Below are positions 22,180 through 33,962 of a stretch of DNA of 64,000 bases, in pieces; positions within the stretch are counted from its first letter, which is position 1; each line of letters begins with the position of its first letter. This DNA is from Kitagawia praeruptora (taxonomy: Eukaryota; Streptophyta; Magnoliopsida; Apiales; Apiaceae): positions 33,722,501-33,786,500 of the forward strand of contig CM075348.1 in NCBI GenBank assembly GCA_037693485.1, in the 5' to 3' direction. The notes under the pieces are model-generated. The model saw only the letters and a program-made list of their open reading frames with translations, made no database searches and was not told where the DNA came from. A program made the position numbers and the translations under genes.

Positions 22180-22807
22180 CTATTCGAGAAGTCAAGAAAG
22201 GCTTATTCGATAACTCAAGCAGGTTGAGCTCACAGCTGGCAGTTATCTAACTTAGAAATAAATCTAAATTAGGTAAAATATGTTTTTATGAGTAATTCTG
22301 AATTCTGAATAAAAATCCAAAATCGGTTAAAATTCAGCGAGAAATCAGCCTTTTCAAATGATTCGAGAACTCAAATATAGTATTCGAGAACTCAGTCAAT
22401 CGAGAACTAAAACACTATATTCGAGAAGTCAAGGAAACCTCTATTCGAGAACTCTAAAAGACTCTATTCGAGAACTCGAGAGTGCTCTAAAGAGACTTGT
22501 TAGAGATGTCGAATAGTGAATCACTTGAGAAGTCTGACTTGTCGAATTATACTCATAGAAACTCAATTTTCACTATCTTTTCAAAATTTACCAGCCATAT
22601 TCATTCACGAATATTCTAGCAAATTAAACAGTGATTTTCTCAAAATTTCATAGAAATTTCAAGTTAACAAGAGAATATGATTTTCCAAATATGCAACAGA
22701 TTTGAAATATTTATAAATCATATTTCAGCCAACACTTACTCCAAAAATATTAAGAATTTAGATAAAGTAAGTGTTTACTGCTGCAACAATCTAGATGTTG
22801 TATTCAC
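22180..22807 (-). other. Element C spacer between pol and third ORF
   Basis: Non-coding sequence between the RNase H end and ORF3. About 22360-22500 contains repeated ATTCGAGAACTC motifs like those in both LTRs, so the motif family recurs at three sites in one element. No other structure seen. Confidence 0.6.
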
Positions 22808-25800
22808 TTAGCCAGAATCTGAAGAATTCAGCATTCCAATCTCACTAACCAACCTTGTGAAGGTGGCTTCATCTAATGGCTTAGTGAATATATCAGCTAG
22901 TTGTTTGTCTGTAGAAACATAATGCAACTCAATGGTTCCATTAGTTGCATGTTCCCTTATGAAATGATATCTGATGTCAATGTGCTTTGTCCCAGAATGA
23001 TTGACAGGATTGGCAACTATAGAGATTGCACTTGTGTTGTCACACATGATTGGAATTCTTTCCAACACAAGTCCATAATCTCTAAGTTGATTTCTAATCC
23101 AAAACACTTGAGCACAGCAACTTCCAGCAGCTATGTATTCAGCCTCAGCTGTAGAAGTTGACACAGATTGTTGTTTCTTGCTATACCAAGAGACTAACCT
23201 TTGTCCAAGAAACTGGCAGCTACCTGAGGTGCTTTTCCTATCCACTCTACATCCAGCATAATCAGCATCAGAATAACCAACCAGATTGAACCCTGTGTCC
23301 TTAGGATACCATAGTCCCAAGTTTGGAGTGCCCTTCAGATATCTAAAGATCCTTTTTATAGCAACCAAATGTGATTCTTTTGGATTTGATTGAAACCTTG
23401 CACACAAGCATGTAGCAAACATGATGTCTGGCCTACTTGCAGTGAGATAGAGTAGAGAACCAACCATGCCTCTGTAGACTGAGATATCTACCTTCTTACC
23501 TTTAGCATCTTCATCCAATTTAGTGGCAGTGGCCATGGGTGTCTTCGCAGGTGAGCAATCTTCCAAGTCAAACTTCTTCAATAAATCCTTGATATACTTG
23601 GTCTGACTGATAAAGATACCATCCTTCCTTTGACTGACTTGCAACCCAAGAAAGAATGTCAACTCTCCCATCATACTCATCTCATATCTGCTCTGCATGA
23701 GTTTAAAAAATTTCTGACACAGCTTCTCATTTGTAGAACCAAAAATGATATCATCCACATAGATCTGAACTAAGATAAGATCATCACCATGCTTCTTGTA
23801 AAACAATGTCTTGTCCAGTATGCCTCTAGTGAATTGATTCTCAAGAAAAAATTGTGATAAAGTATCATACCATGCTCTTGGAGCCTGCTTAAGTCCATAC
23901 AATGCCTTAAGCAATCTGTAGACAAATTATGGGAAGTGTGGATCCTCAAAACCAGGTGGTTGTTGCACATAAACTTCTTCTTCCAACTCTCCATTTAGAA
24001 ATGCACTTTTGACATCCATTTGATATACTTTAAAGTTTGAATGAGCAGCAAATGCCAAGAATATTCTGATGGCTTCCAATCTAGCAACAGGAGCAAATGT
24101 CTCATCATAATCAATGCCTTCCTGTTGAGAGTATCCTTTTGCAACCAACCTTGCTTTGTTCCTTATAATTACACCATCTTCATCCATCTTATTCTTTAGA
24201 ACCCATTTTGTTCCAACAATGGTTCTGTTCTTTGGTGCAGGTACAAGTTCCCAGACTTTGTTCCTTTCAAATTGATTCAGCTCCTCTTGCATAGCAATAA
24301 TCCAATCTGGATCCAACAGTGCATCATCAAGTTTCTTAGGCTCAACTTGTGATAGAAAACAGCCATAGAGGCACTCATTCTGAGTTGCTCTCCTAGTCCT
24401 TACTCCTGCATTAGGATCTCCAATGATTTGCTCTGCAGTGTGTGATTTATCCCATTTCCTTGAGTGCTCAGCCTGATTTCTCATTCTTGATGTTGCTTCA
24501 TCATCCACATCATGGTCATTCTCATTTCCTCCCCCTGTGAAGTTGCCACTACTCACAGGTGTGTCTTGGATGCTTGTTTCTTCACTACTGATTGGCACAA
24601 ATTCTTCTCTTGTATCATCATTCACTTGAGTTTGTTGAACTTTAGTTTCAGTCTCTTCATCAGAATCATCTAGATTATCAAACTTCAATGGATCTTTATC
24701 TTCATCATTGGCTTCTTCTAGTCCAGGTAGTTTTCTGTCATCAAATGTCACATCTGTGTTTTCCATAACTTTCTTTTGACTGATGACATAAACCTTGTAT
24801 GCAATTCTTTCCATAGAGTAGCCAAGAAAAATTCCTTCAAATGCTTTTGCATCAAATTTTCCAACATATTCAGAATTATCCTTCAATACAAAGCATTTGC
24901 TTCCAAAAGTATGAACATACTTTAGAGTGGGCTTCTTTCCAGTCATCAAATTATAAGGTGTCTTTCCAGTGTTTTTGTTGATGAGGGTTCTGTTCTGGAT
25001 ATAGCATGCAGTGCTTACAGCCTCAGCCCAAAAACATGTAGGCATTTTTGCATCAAGTAACATTGTTCTAGCAGCCTCAATTAGAGTTCTATTCTTTCTC
25101 TCAACAACTCCATTTTGTTATGGAGTCCTTGGAGCTGAGAATTGTTGTGAAATTCCATTCTCTTTACAAAATGCTTCGAGTATGGCATTTCTGAACTTTG
25201 TTCCATTATCACTTCTTAATGCAATCACACTTGCATTGTTGGCCTTTGCTTCCTTGTAAACTTTCTTTATGTGCTCAATGATTACTTGTGGAGCCTCATC
25301 TTTTGATGCCATAAATTCCACCCATGTATACCTTGTAAAGTCATCAACCATCACCAAGGCATACTTCTTTCTTCCTAGTGACATAATATTGACAGGCCCA
25401 AACAAGTCCATATGAATGAGTTGTAGGGGCTTGGTTATTGATGTCACTGTCTTTGACTTGTGGCTTGATCTTTTCATTTTTCCTTTTTGACAAGCCTCAC
25501 ACACTCCTTCTTGGAAGAATTCAAGTATCGGCATGCCTCTCACTAACTCTCTTTTGACTAGAGAATTAATGGCTTTGAAATTCAGGTGTGATAATTTCTT
25601 GTGCCACAGCCAACAATCTTCATTTGATGCTTTTGAATTAAAGCAACAAATTTTTTCCTTGTTTGCAGAGTCCATATTGGCTACAAATAGGCTTCCCATT
25701 CTTACTCCAGACAGAGCAAAATCACCAGTCTTCTTGTGGGTGATCAAACATTCATCTTTGTCCAAATCCACCTTGAATCCCCTATCAGTAAACTGACCAA

Positions 25801-26409
25801 CACTTAGCAGATTATGCTTGAGCCCCTTGACTAGTGCTACATCTTCAGTGATGACATTACCAACTTTCAACTTGCCATATCCCAATGTGTTACCCATGCT
25901 GTCATCTCCAAAAGCAACCATTGGGCAAGCCTTTTCCTCATACTGTGATAGCAGGGCCATATCACCAGTCATATGATTTGAGCATCCACTGTCCAAAATC
26001 CACATGACCTTCTTTTCACTTTCTTTGCCCTGCAAACACAAAGGTATTACTTTTCCTTTGGTACCCAAACAAGTTTGGGTCCATGTGACTTAGAAACAGT
26101 TTTATCATAAACAACATGCTTGTCAACTTTCTTGGCATTAGTCTTCTTGTCACTGTTAGAAGTCTTGAAACCTGAGGTTTCAGACTTAGGTGACAGAGGT
26201 ACCTTCCTAGCTTTAGGAGGACTCGAAGACTTTAACCTGGTGTAGTGTGTGTGAGAATTGTGACTGATACAACCATCAATGAATTGCCTTCTCAGATTGA
26301 AACAACTAATCATAACATTCATATTGCATGACATACAGTCAAATTTATCACAAAATGGTGCATCTCTATGTCTTAGAGGCACAGAACAATCATAGAAAGG
26401 TTTGGACAC
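22808..26409 (-). pseudogene. Element C pol: protease, integrase, reverse transcriptase, RNase H
   Basis: Domains in Copia order on the minus strand. A linker lies at 26409-26047. The aspartic protease shows WILDSGCSNHMTG. GAG-pre-integrase has an H..H..C..C zinc site (WHKKLSHLNF, then CEACQKGK). The integrase core has HMDLFGPV and SDNGTKF. The RT runs from WELVPAPKNR to the YVDD box in VQIYVDDIIFGS. RNase H begins near GYSDADYAGC and includes STAEAEYIA. Two in-frame stops interrupt it: at 25118-25120, inside the usual PQQNG motif, and at 23927-23929, just before the LLKALYGLKQ motif. The 26409-26047 linker is in another phase. It is inactive as it stands. Confidence 0.92.
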
Positions 26410-26438
26410 ACTACCAACAGGTTTCTTGCATGCATGAG

Positions 26439-27551
26439 TTAAATGATTGGTACTGAAACAGTTCTGACAAGTTTCCTAGGGGCATTAGGCATATAATCAT
26501 AGTTGTTATCTTTGTTAATCCCTAACTTTCCATTTCTGTTCTGTTTCTTCTTAGTCACTTTCTTTTCTGATTCACTCTTCCCAGCTGAAACAAACTTAAC
26601 AAACTTCTTAGGTCTTGGCCTATCAACTACTGGCTCCTTGGCTTTTGACTTGACACTCTCACTCTTGGAAGATGCTTGTTGTTCATTTGATTGTGCCTCA
26701 TCCTCATCATTCAACATTTGTTTGATGAGTAAGGCATCCTCATCAATTTCAAATGTTGGTTCCTTAAAAATTGGATTTTCAGTCTTTTTCAAAATGTGAG
26801 GCACTTCCTCATGAACAACTGTGTCATCTTCAATGACAGCATAGCCTTTTCTCTGTTTAAGAGTGTCATAATCAAGTCCAATAGCAGCCTTGGGTTTTGC
26901 TTCAATTTTCTCACAGTAGGATTTCACTAGACCAGATGATTTCTTGAAAGTTTTTAGTTTGAATTCATTTTCAGCTAATTCATCCCTAAGAGCCTTTTCA
27001 ACCTGACTAGCACACAAAACCTTATTCTGCAGATATTCAACTTCTTTCTTAAGGTTTTCTACTTGCATAGCAGTTAGCTCAAGTTCCTCATTCTTTTTGG
27101 TTAACATTTCATTTCTAGTAGACAGTTTAGCAATCTCTTCATTAGCAGCAGTCATACTAGTATGAATGTTAAACATTTCAACAGATAGTTGTTCAATCAT
27201 GCATTTATACTCTGAAACAGACATGTTTATAGTAGTGAGAGATGGTACCTGAGGGTTTGATGGAGATGTGTCATCCTTGGAATTGGCCATCAAGGCATAA
27301 TTGCAGAATTCTTGCTCCTCTCCATCACTGTCAGAATCATCCCAACACTTCCCTTCAGCTGTGTAGGCCTTACCTTGTGTCTGCTTTTTCAGAAGGGCCT
27401 CATACTTAGCTTCAAGCTCAAGATAATCTCTATCCTTCTTTTTAGGCTTCTTGCATTCACTAGCAAAATGCCCTAGGTCATTGCATCTATAGCACCTTAC
27501 AGATGACCTATCCACATGGCTGGTTTTAAACTTATTCTTGTTTGGTTTCAC
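26439..27551 (-). pseudogene. Element C gag, zinc-knuckle and coiled-coil part
   Basis: A 370-residue open stretch. A CCHC knuckle (CYRCNDLGHFASEC) lies near residues 20-33 and binds the element RNA. A Lys/Glu-rich coiled-coil-like region follows at about residues 125-225 (EELELTAMQVENLKKEVEYL), then a basic tail. A long gag with coiled coil fits Sireviruses. It lies in a different phase from the upstream gag piece, and a further frameshift near 26440 precedes the pol frame. Confidence 0.85.
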
Positions 27552-27683
27552 AGGTGCCTTGCTTTTGTTGAATGAATGGTTTTGGGTTTTGGGTTTGAAG
27601 GGTTGATTCCTTTTGAATCTGATGTTTGAATCTGATTCCTTTTGGAAATTTTCTTCCTCTTCTACTACCTCCTCTATCCTTAA

Positions 27684-28453
27684 CTAGCTTGTGGATGCTT
27701 CTAGGTCTTGAATAGATTTGTTGACAACCAAGGCACATGATGTGTTTACCATTCTGCCTTGATTAGCTTGGATAGCCCTTTTCTGAAGCAACTCAAGCTC
27801 ATGAGTTTTTAAAACTCCATAGAGCACATCATATGTAACTTTGTTCAGATCTCTTTCCCTTAGAGAAATGACCCTTTGCTCTAGATGGTTTGGTGAGGAT
27901 AGCAGAAACTTCATGTTTAACTCCTTGGTACTGTAAACCATGCCATTCATCTGCAACTCAGTAACTAGCTTGTGAAATCTCTCAAACATCTCAGTAATGC
28001 TTTCCTTGGGTTGTGCCATGAAAGCCTCATACTGTGTGACCAGTATTTGTTTCTTGTTTTCGTAAACCTCATCAGTTCCTTCACACAACACCTCAATGTG
28101 ATCCCACATTTCTTTGGCAGATGTACATGATGCAATGTTTGCAAACTTGACATGTCCATGGAATCAATGATAATCAACATGAGGTGGCTGTCAAGAGCAA
28201 CCTTCTCCCTTTCTGATTCTGTCCATTTTGATGGATCCTTGGCCTCATAAGATCTTGGGATAGTTGTGGTTCCAACAGTCTTCTCTGGTATCTTTTGTTG
28301 TGGAACAAAAGGACCATTCTTAAGAATCTCAGGATACAAAGGATGAGAGGCTTTGATGAACAACATCATCTTTATCTTCCAGAGGTTGAAGTTATCTTTG
28401 TCAAACTTAGGGACTTTCACCGTTCCTGTAGTCTTTGGTGTATTCGAACTCAT
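27684..28453 (-). pseudogene. Element C gag, N-terminal part
   Basis: The likely start is the ATG at 28453 (protein begins MSSNTPKTTGTVKVPKFD), close behind the primer binding site. It continues as a UBN2-type Copia gag: FNLWKIKMMLFI, then in another frame MWDHIEVLCEGTDEV and YEAFMAQPKESITEMFERFH. A frameshift near 28140 separates the pieces and a stop lies at 27684. Gag packages the element RNA into particles. This copy cannot make a full-length product. Confidence 0.85.
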
Positions 28454-28479
28454 GATCGTTTTTCTGTTTTTGAATAAAC

Positions 28480-28498
28480 AGCCCTCTCTAATACCACT
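28480..28498 (-). other. Element C primer binding site
   Basis: The minus strand reads TGGTATTAGAGAGGG directly after the 5' LTR. It resembles the initiator Met-tRNA site TGGTATCAGAGC with one change in the core. Confidence 0.75.
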
Positions 28499-29769
28499 TG
28501 TTGAGTATTGAATACGATAAAAGAATACAGAGGGGGGGTTGAATTGATTCTTTTCTTTGGCTAGAGTATATGTAGCAAATAAGTGTTTGTGTGTGCAGAA
28601 GTGAAGGTGCGGATAAAGAACAACACAAGACACAGTATCACTTTAATCTAATGTATTATTAGATAAAGGTTGCTACAATCTGTGAATACAAATGATAGTA
28701 TTCTCAGCTTCGTTTTTCTCAGAGAGATACAGCTTGTAGTGTATGAAAAGCTTGTAATGACTAAGGAAGTGAGGCTGTATCCTTATAGAACATGGATACA
28801 ACCTACTTACTCCAAATAAGGTAGCTGAACAAATTACTTTCTAGTCTGTCTATCCTTTTTGAGTAATCGTCCAAACGGTTACAGATTTGACTTTGTAAAG
28901 CCTGTTCAGATCCACTTCTTTAGCCCCTTGTCTCTTCTATATCTCTCCAAGCTTCCTTGTAGGCTTTTCAGAGCACATTACAGATTTTGGTCCATAAAGT
29001 GCATTGGCTTGTTGCAGGTTTCTGACTTGTACAATTTCTTCAGTATTTTGTCTCCAAGAATGTATTCGAGAAGTGACTAAGTAGGTGATTCGAGAACTTG
29101 AATTGACTTGATCGATAACTCTGAGTTCTCGAACACTGTTATATTGACATATCGAATTACTTCTCGAATAGCTCTTTTCTTCAGGATTCCTTGAGTTGTC
29201 GAATAGAACACTTGACTTGTCGAATCCTTGAGATATCGAATAGCTTTCTGAGTCCTTGAGATATCGAATGGAACTTTGACTTGTTGACTCCTTGAGAACT
29301 CGAATAATACTTTGACTTGTTGACTTCCTGAGTTCTCGAATAGAGTACATAGACATATCGAATCTCTGAGATATCGAATGAGATATCGAACAGTGTATTC
29401 AGAGATATCGAATAGTGTCTTGAGATATCGAATCTCTGACTTCTCGAATGCTGGACTTATCGAATAGACAAATATACTTCTCGAATTGGTACTTAGGCAA
29501 ATTCTTCATTTCTTCAAATCCCAACTGTGATTATTTGACAGTCTTTATCTTCTTGCTTGAGGCATGAACCTTGGAACTTCTTTCAAGCATTATTCTAGAC
29601 TCTATAAGTACAGTTACACAACTAGGATTTGATGCCTACTACAAGTACGATACAAACATAAACTCTACAACTAGAGGTTCCCTCAGTTAAGAGGTCATGT
29701 AAGTAATGCAAAGCATTACAAACAATTAGGCTTGTTATTAGATGTATACAGGCGCCTCTGTAACTAACA
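28499..29769 (-). repeat. Element C 5' LTR
   Basis: Partner of 3000-4296. It is 5' on the minus strand because the primer binding site at 28480-28498 adjoins it. The same array of TCTCGAA/ATATCGAAT motifs occupies about 29060-29490. Confidence 0.92.
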
Positions 29770-29774
29770 ATTAC
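29770..29774. repeat. Target-site duplication ATTAC, right copy
   Basis: Matches 2995-2999 exactly and marks the right end of element C inside the gag of element D. Confidence 0.9.
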
Positions 29775-29961
29775 CTTTATACAAATCTTTTAGTTTATCC
29801 CAAGTCTTTTTTCTTGTTTCACAAGTCAGGATTCTTGTGAAAATTGATTCCGACACAGCAGCATGAATTATTGATAAAGCACTTGGAGGCTTGCTTAATT
29901 CATCTTCGTGAGTCCTGATTTGATTTAGTGTTGGATTGTTGGCAAGTGGTTGTATCACCAT
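29770..29961 (-). pseudogene. Element D gag, N-terminal segment
   Basis: This minus-strand frame encodes a Copia gag segment with SALSIIHAAVSESIFTRIL and TWDKLKDLYKG, matching the start of the UBN2/Retrotran_gag family. It stops where element C begins, and the frame continues at 2994 on the other side. The ATTAC target duplication of C lies at the junction. The segment cannot be expressed whole in this arrangement. Confidence 0.8.
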
Positions 29962-30147
29962 TTCACTTTCAACCCACTATCATAAACGCAAACCTCTCAA
30001 ATGAGCTTTCATCTTAACAACCCATACTTGGTGATTTTCACCACTAAAAGTTAGAAGAGAAAGGTTTGATGTGTTGTTTGAGGTCATGACTATATTTTTT
30101 CTCAAATTCTCACATGCCTCTGAAGATCATTAAGACTCTTGATACCA

Positions 30148-30372
30148 TGTTGATTTTTTTTATAGGAGAGGGAGATATATATAATATTGGATGGAAGCTT
30201 ATTCTTTTATTTATCATAAGATTCTTTATATAAAGCAAATACAAAATAAACGTGCATGATTAGTACCACATGAATAGCCTAATAAATTACAAATATTTTT
30301 ACAATCAATTAACATTAAAACAAAATCATCAAATTAATATTTCAGTTACAATTTTGAATCATAATTCCAACA
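30148..30372 (-). repeat. Element D 5' LTR
   Basis: Partner of 2031-2264, with TG...CA ends. It is the 5' LTR because the primer binding site (complement of GATACCA at 30141-30147) adjoins its left edge. Confidence 0.85.
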
Positions 30373-30640
30373 ATAAGCACCCTTTACATACACACCAAAG
30401 GAAGTTTATCACCTTCCTGGGAGTTTCAAAGACCATAAACGTTTCTAGAACATTGTGTGATCACTATTAGTCTATTCCCCTTGTAACCACATGTACAGCT
30501 CCATACAGTAAAATCCCTTTTTTCATCAAGCAACCAAAATCATCAACCTTATCATTCATAGGAATTGGAATACGTTTTATCAACTCGATATCTCGTCACA
30601 GACATCACTAGTAACATCAAGATCACGCTTGTTTACCTCA
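30373..30640 (-). pseudogene. LINE remnant, upstream part
   Basis: The minus strand encodes a segment with PRKVINFLWCVCKGCL, typical of the start of the zf-RVT domain, preceded by an RIPIPMNDKVDD segment like the RT-to-zinc-domain linker of plant LINEs. The reading phase resumes at 2030 with PTAHALVLKQV, so the two halves flank element D. The flanking five bases (ATAAG here, GTATG on the left) look like a decayed target duplication. Stops upstream of about 30640 blur the rest. Confidence 0.72.
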
Positions 30641-31440
30641 TTTTCATGTAACGGAGGCTTGGGGCTCATTTGTTTACCCATGAACGATACCAAAATTCCT
30701 GGACGAAACTGATGAACATATTAAGCTTGTTTGGCTAATTACTGAAGTTCGTGGATGGTAACTAAAAATCCTCTGGACGACTCGCTATTAAAATTCTTGC
30801 TGGACCATTCAAAAATGTAATTATTCACCACGCTGTGTAATTGAATTATACCTTTTTGTTTTTATTTTTGAAGTTTTTATTAATTTTCTTATTTAATAAT
30901 TAGGATAACCGTACCAAAACCAATACCAAACCGACAAAACTTTCAATGTTTCGGCTTTAATATAATAGTATATAAATAGATGTGGAACCTGACCCATATA
31001 TATTGCACAATTATATTTTATAAATAGATCATAAGTCTAAAAAAGACTTTAATTTGGTATTTATTAAAATTGATAAAATAAATTAAGTTTAAATTTAATT
31101 TTTCTAAAGATGGTATTTATTTTAAATTTTTGATATATTCATGTATTAACAAAAATAAAATTAATCAAAATTATTAACAATCCAGAAATTTCAACCATCC
31201 AAAAATATTAACAATTCAGAAATTATAACCATCCAGAAATTTAAACCAACCAAATATTTTGGTTTAGATTTAACAAATGAGTCCTTGGTTTCTAATTTGT
31301 TTGAATCGAGATAGTATGGGTTTGTTTTCTTTTTACACTGGGTTGAACAAAAGAGATTTGAAATGTAATTTTTTTCCTATCTAATGTTTTATACTCCATA
31401 ATTTTACTAAAATTTTTTTAGAAATAATTTTTAAAAATGT
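30641..31440. other. AT-rich spacer
   Basis: AT-rich, without a supported gene. 31160-31250 repeats ATTAACAATCCAGAAATT and CAACCATCCA short units. Confidence 0.5.
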
Positions 31441-31480
31441 TAGCTTATAGCCGTGCAAAGCACGAATTAATTTTATTTTT
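31441..31480 (-). mobile_element. Helitron-like 3' terminus, minus strand
   Basis: The minus strand reads CGTGCTTTGCACGGC followed by TATAAGCTAA: a short GC hairpin and a CTRR-type end. Only the terminus is recognisable. The base after CTAA is C rather than the preferred T. Confidence 0.4.
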
Positions 31481-31600
31481 TTTAATTTATATATAATGTA
31501 ATTACATAATATTATAAATATACCTCTTTTGCTTACAAAAAATAAGGGATTAATCAAATTATAAAATATATCTCTTTTAATTATTTTATTATAATTAATA

Positions 31601-32656
31601 CCTTATATATAATAAGCATAAGGGAGATCTTATCCAAATTTTTGGTCGTCATCTGGTCGTCGTCACTGTACTATCAAAATCATATGATCCGTTGGATTAA
31701 AAATAGACGATCAAGATTAGATCACATTAAAAAGAAAATTATAATCTAAAAAGGAATCAAAATTAGATCGTATTAAAAAGAAAATTATAATCTAAAAATG
31801 ATATAATTAGAAAATGTTGCATTTGAAGTGAATTTTAAAAAGAAAAATTATATTCTAAAAAGGATATAATTAGAAAGGGTTGTATTAAAATTGAATTTTT
31901 TAAAAAAAATTATAATCTGAAAAGGATATAATTAAAAAAGGTTAAATTAGAATTATATTTTATTTATTTTTTATTAGTATTTAAAAAAATCATATCTACT
32001 ACTCTTTGGGTTTTATCTTGAGATCTAGAAATTAGATTTGGGTGATTTTACAATCCACGCGAAACTCATAAAATTATTTTTAATTTAGTAATGATATAAT
32101 AATTATTATTCAAATGGAAAAACTAAGAATCTCAAGAGAAAATATGATAATTACGAGTTTTTACATTAATCCTATTTAACGTAAAATTCCTACATTGATA
32201 ATGCTATTCAATGTAGAAAACTTAATTATATATGATTTAAATCATTGACATATATATTTTCGTATTACAATATAAATACACTTTTTAGTTTATAACATAT
32301 TAAAATTTAAATATTTTTTATGCTAGATCCAACGGTTTTCATCTATTTATTTTAAGATATTTGTCGTATAGAGGTCCAAACTACCGATTATCAAAGTTTT
32401 GGACAAAATCCCCAAATTGTATTTGGTTGTTAGTAGAACCATCTTCAAAAACGATATAATTAGAAAGATTTTAAAAACGATATAATTATAATTATAATTA
32501 TAATTAAAGATTTTAAAAACGATAAAATTGTATTTTGGTTTTTCAATTATAATTTAAAAACGATATAATTAGAAAGATTTTGATAGTACATTGACGACGA
32601 CTAGACGATGACCAAAAATTTGGATAAGATCTCCCTTATGCTTATTATATATAAGG
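31601..32656. mobile_element. Non-autonomous element with terminal inverted repeats of about 80 bases
   Basis: The left end CCTTATATATAATAAGCATA is the exact complement of the right end at 32637-32656. Pairing runs on for about 80 bases with four mismatches by eye, through GGGAGATCTTATCC and AAATTTTTGGTC. No coding capacity. The interior repeats AAAACGATATAATTAGAAAG. I cannot identify a clear target duplication, so the superfamily (MULE or other) stays open. Confidence 0.75.
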
Positions 32657-33035
32657 AATTGTATTTTATTATTAGTAGAACTATCTTCAAATAATAACAA
32701 GGGTATTTTGAAAATCAAAACAAATTATAAGTATAATTCATAAATCGAATAGAATTTTCAATGTAAAAAGCGCCAATTTCTTTTCATATTTGTTTCTGAG
32801 TAGGTTTAATCGAAAAATAATTGTTAAACTATCACTAAATTAAAGATTTTTTTGTTAATTTCACGTGGGCTGTAAAATCTTTCAAATCAAATTTTAATAA
32901 TTCAAGGTAGAGTACAAATATTAAATCGAAAGTGTAAAATCTTATGTATTATCAACCTTTTAACAATAATTTTAAATGTAAATTAATAACATATAAAATT
33001 TTAAAAAGTAAAATTATTTTAAAATTTTAAAAAGG

Positions 33036-33065
33036 AACCGTGTGCATTGCACGGGTTATAAGCTA
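33036..33065 (+). mobile_element. Helitron-like 3' terminus, split by a Stowaway-like element
   Basis: GTGTGCATTGCACGGG forms a short hairpin followed by TTATAAGCTA. If the Stowaway-like element and one TA copy are taken out, the sequence continues G then T, giving the CTAG|T end of a Helitron. The 5' end of this Helitron was not found. Confidence 0.5.
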
Positions 33066-33962
33066 CTCCCTCTGTCTCATATTTCTTTTCCCACTTTCCT
33101 TTTAAGGATATTCAAAATACTTTTCTCCTTTCTATTTTTATCCATAAAAAATAATATTCAATACCCACTACTCCAAAAAAACAATATTCAATATCCACTA
33201 CTCCACCCACTAATCATTACAAATAATATTCAACACCCACTATTCCACCCATTACTCCAAAAAAACAATATTCAATACTCACTATTCCACCCACTTACTC
33301 CTTAAAAATAATGGGGCTGTTTGGCATCTCACATTACTGTGCATTTATGCCTTATAAGGCCATAAGCACTTATAGGGGCTGTTTGCCAAAATAAGTTTTA
33401 GCTCAACTTATAACTTATAAACCCATAAGTTGAATGTTAAGAATTCTTAACTTTCAACTTATAACTTATAACTTATTCTCGATATACGCAATATATAATA
33501 TCCTTCAAATCTTCAAAATCATATATCTCCCGATCCATTCATTAGAAAATTGATATGTATATATCAAATTTCCCTATTCATCAAAATATATCCATTGATA
33601 TCCATTGTTATATATAAAAAATTAATATTTTGAAAATTATAAAAAAAAAATAACTTATAAGTTCTGATTTACCCAAACAATCTACTGATTATAAGTTCTG
33701 ATTTACCAAACACTCTACTGACTGCTCCACTTATCACTTATATGACATAAGTGCTTATAAGTCATAAGTTATTTATTTTAAGATACCCCAAACATACACG
33801 ATATTCAACACCCACTACTCAAAAAAAACAATATTCAATACCCACTACTTCTTAAAAATAATATTCAATACTCATTACTCTATAAAAAACAACATTCATT
33901 CCCCACTATTTTAAAACCCGTGAAATTCAGCAAATGAGCAAAGAAAAAAGAAACAGAGGGAG
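33066..33962. mobile_element. Stowaway-like MITE with inner insertion
   Basis: Ends CTCCCTCTGTCTC and AAACAGAGGGAG, flanked by TA (33064-33065, 33963-33964). Its arms contain about 30-base repeats built on AATATTCAATACCCACTACTCC (33140-33300, 33800-33900). At 897 bases it is much longer than a normal Stowaway because another sequence sits inside. Confidence 0.7.
33313..33795. mobile_element. Probable MITE nested in the Stowaway-like element
   Basis: Opens GGGGCTGTTTGG, repeats GGGGCTGTTTGC at 33375, and closes near ACCCCAAACATA. The interior is full of ACTTATAAC/ATAAGTT words pairing across it. The terminal match is weak, so limits are approximate. Confidence 0.4.

Larger units (their letters stand above)
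3000..29769 (-). mobile_element. Element C: Sirevirus-like Copia retrotransposon, split by element A
   Basis: The LTRs (3000-4296 and 28499-29769), ATTAC duplication, primer binding site, gag, pol (protease-integrase-RT-RNase H, the Copia order), a third ORF after pol and a polypurine tract are all present on the minus strand. The long gag with coiled coil and the extra ORF downstream of pol are hallmarks of the Sirevirus (SIRE/Maximus) lineage. Without nested A the element is about 13.3 kb. Several stops and frameshifts mean it can no longer encode its own proteins. Confidence 0.9.
2031..30372 (-). mobile_element. Element D: short gag-only Copia retrotransposon, split by element C
   Basis: Two related LTRs (2031-2264 and 30148-30372) bound an internal region of only about 1.1 kb once the nested element C is removed. 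A Met-tRNA-like primer binding site lies at 30136-30147 on the minus strand (TGGTATCAAGAG), and a purine-rich tract (AAGAGGGAG on the minus strand) adjoins the left LTR at 2265. The inside codes only for a Copia-type gag with a double zinc knuckle. There is no protease, integrase, RT or RNase H and no room for them. It is either a non-autonomous gag-only element or a deletion derivative. Confidence 0.8.
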
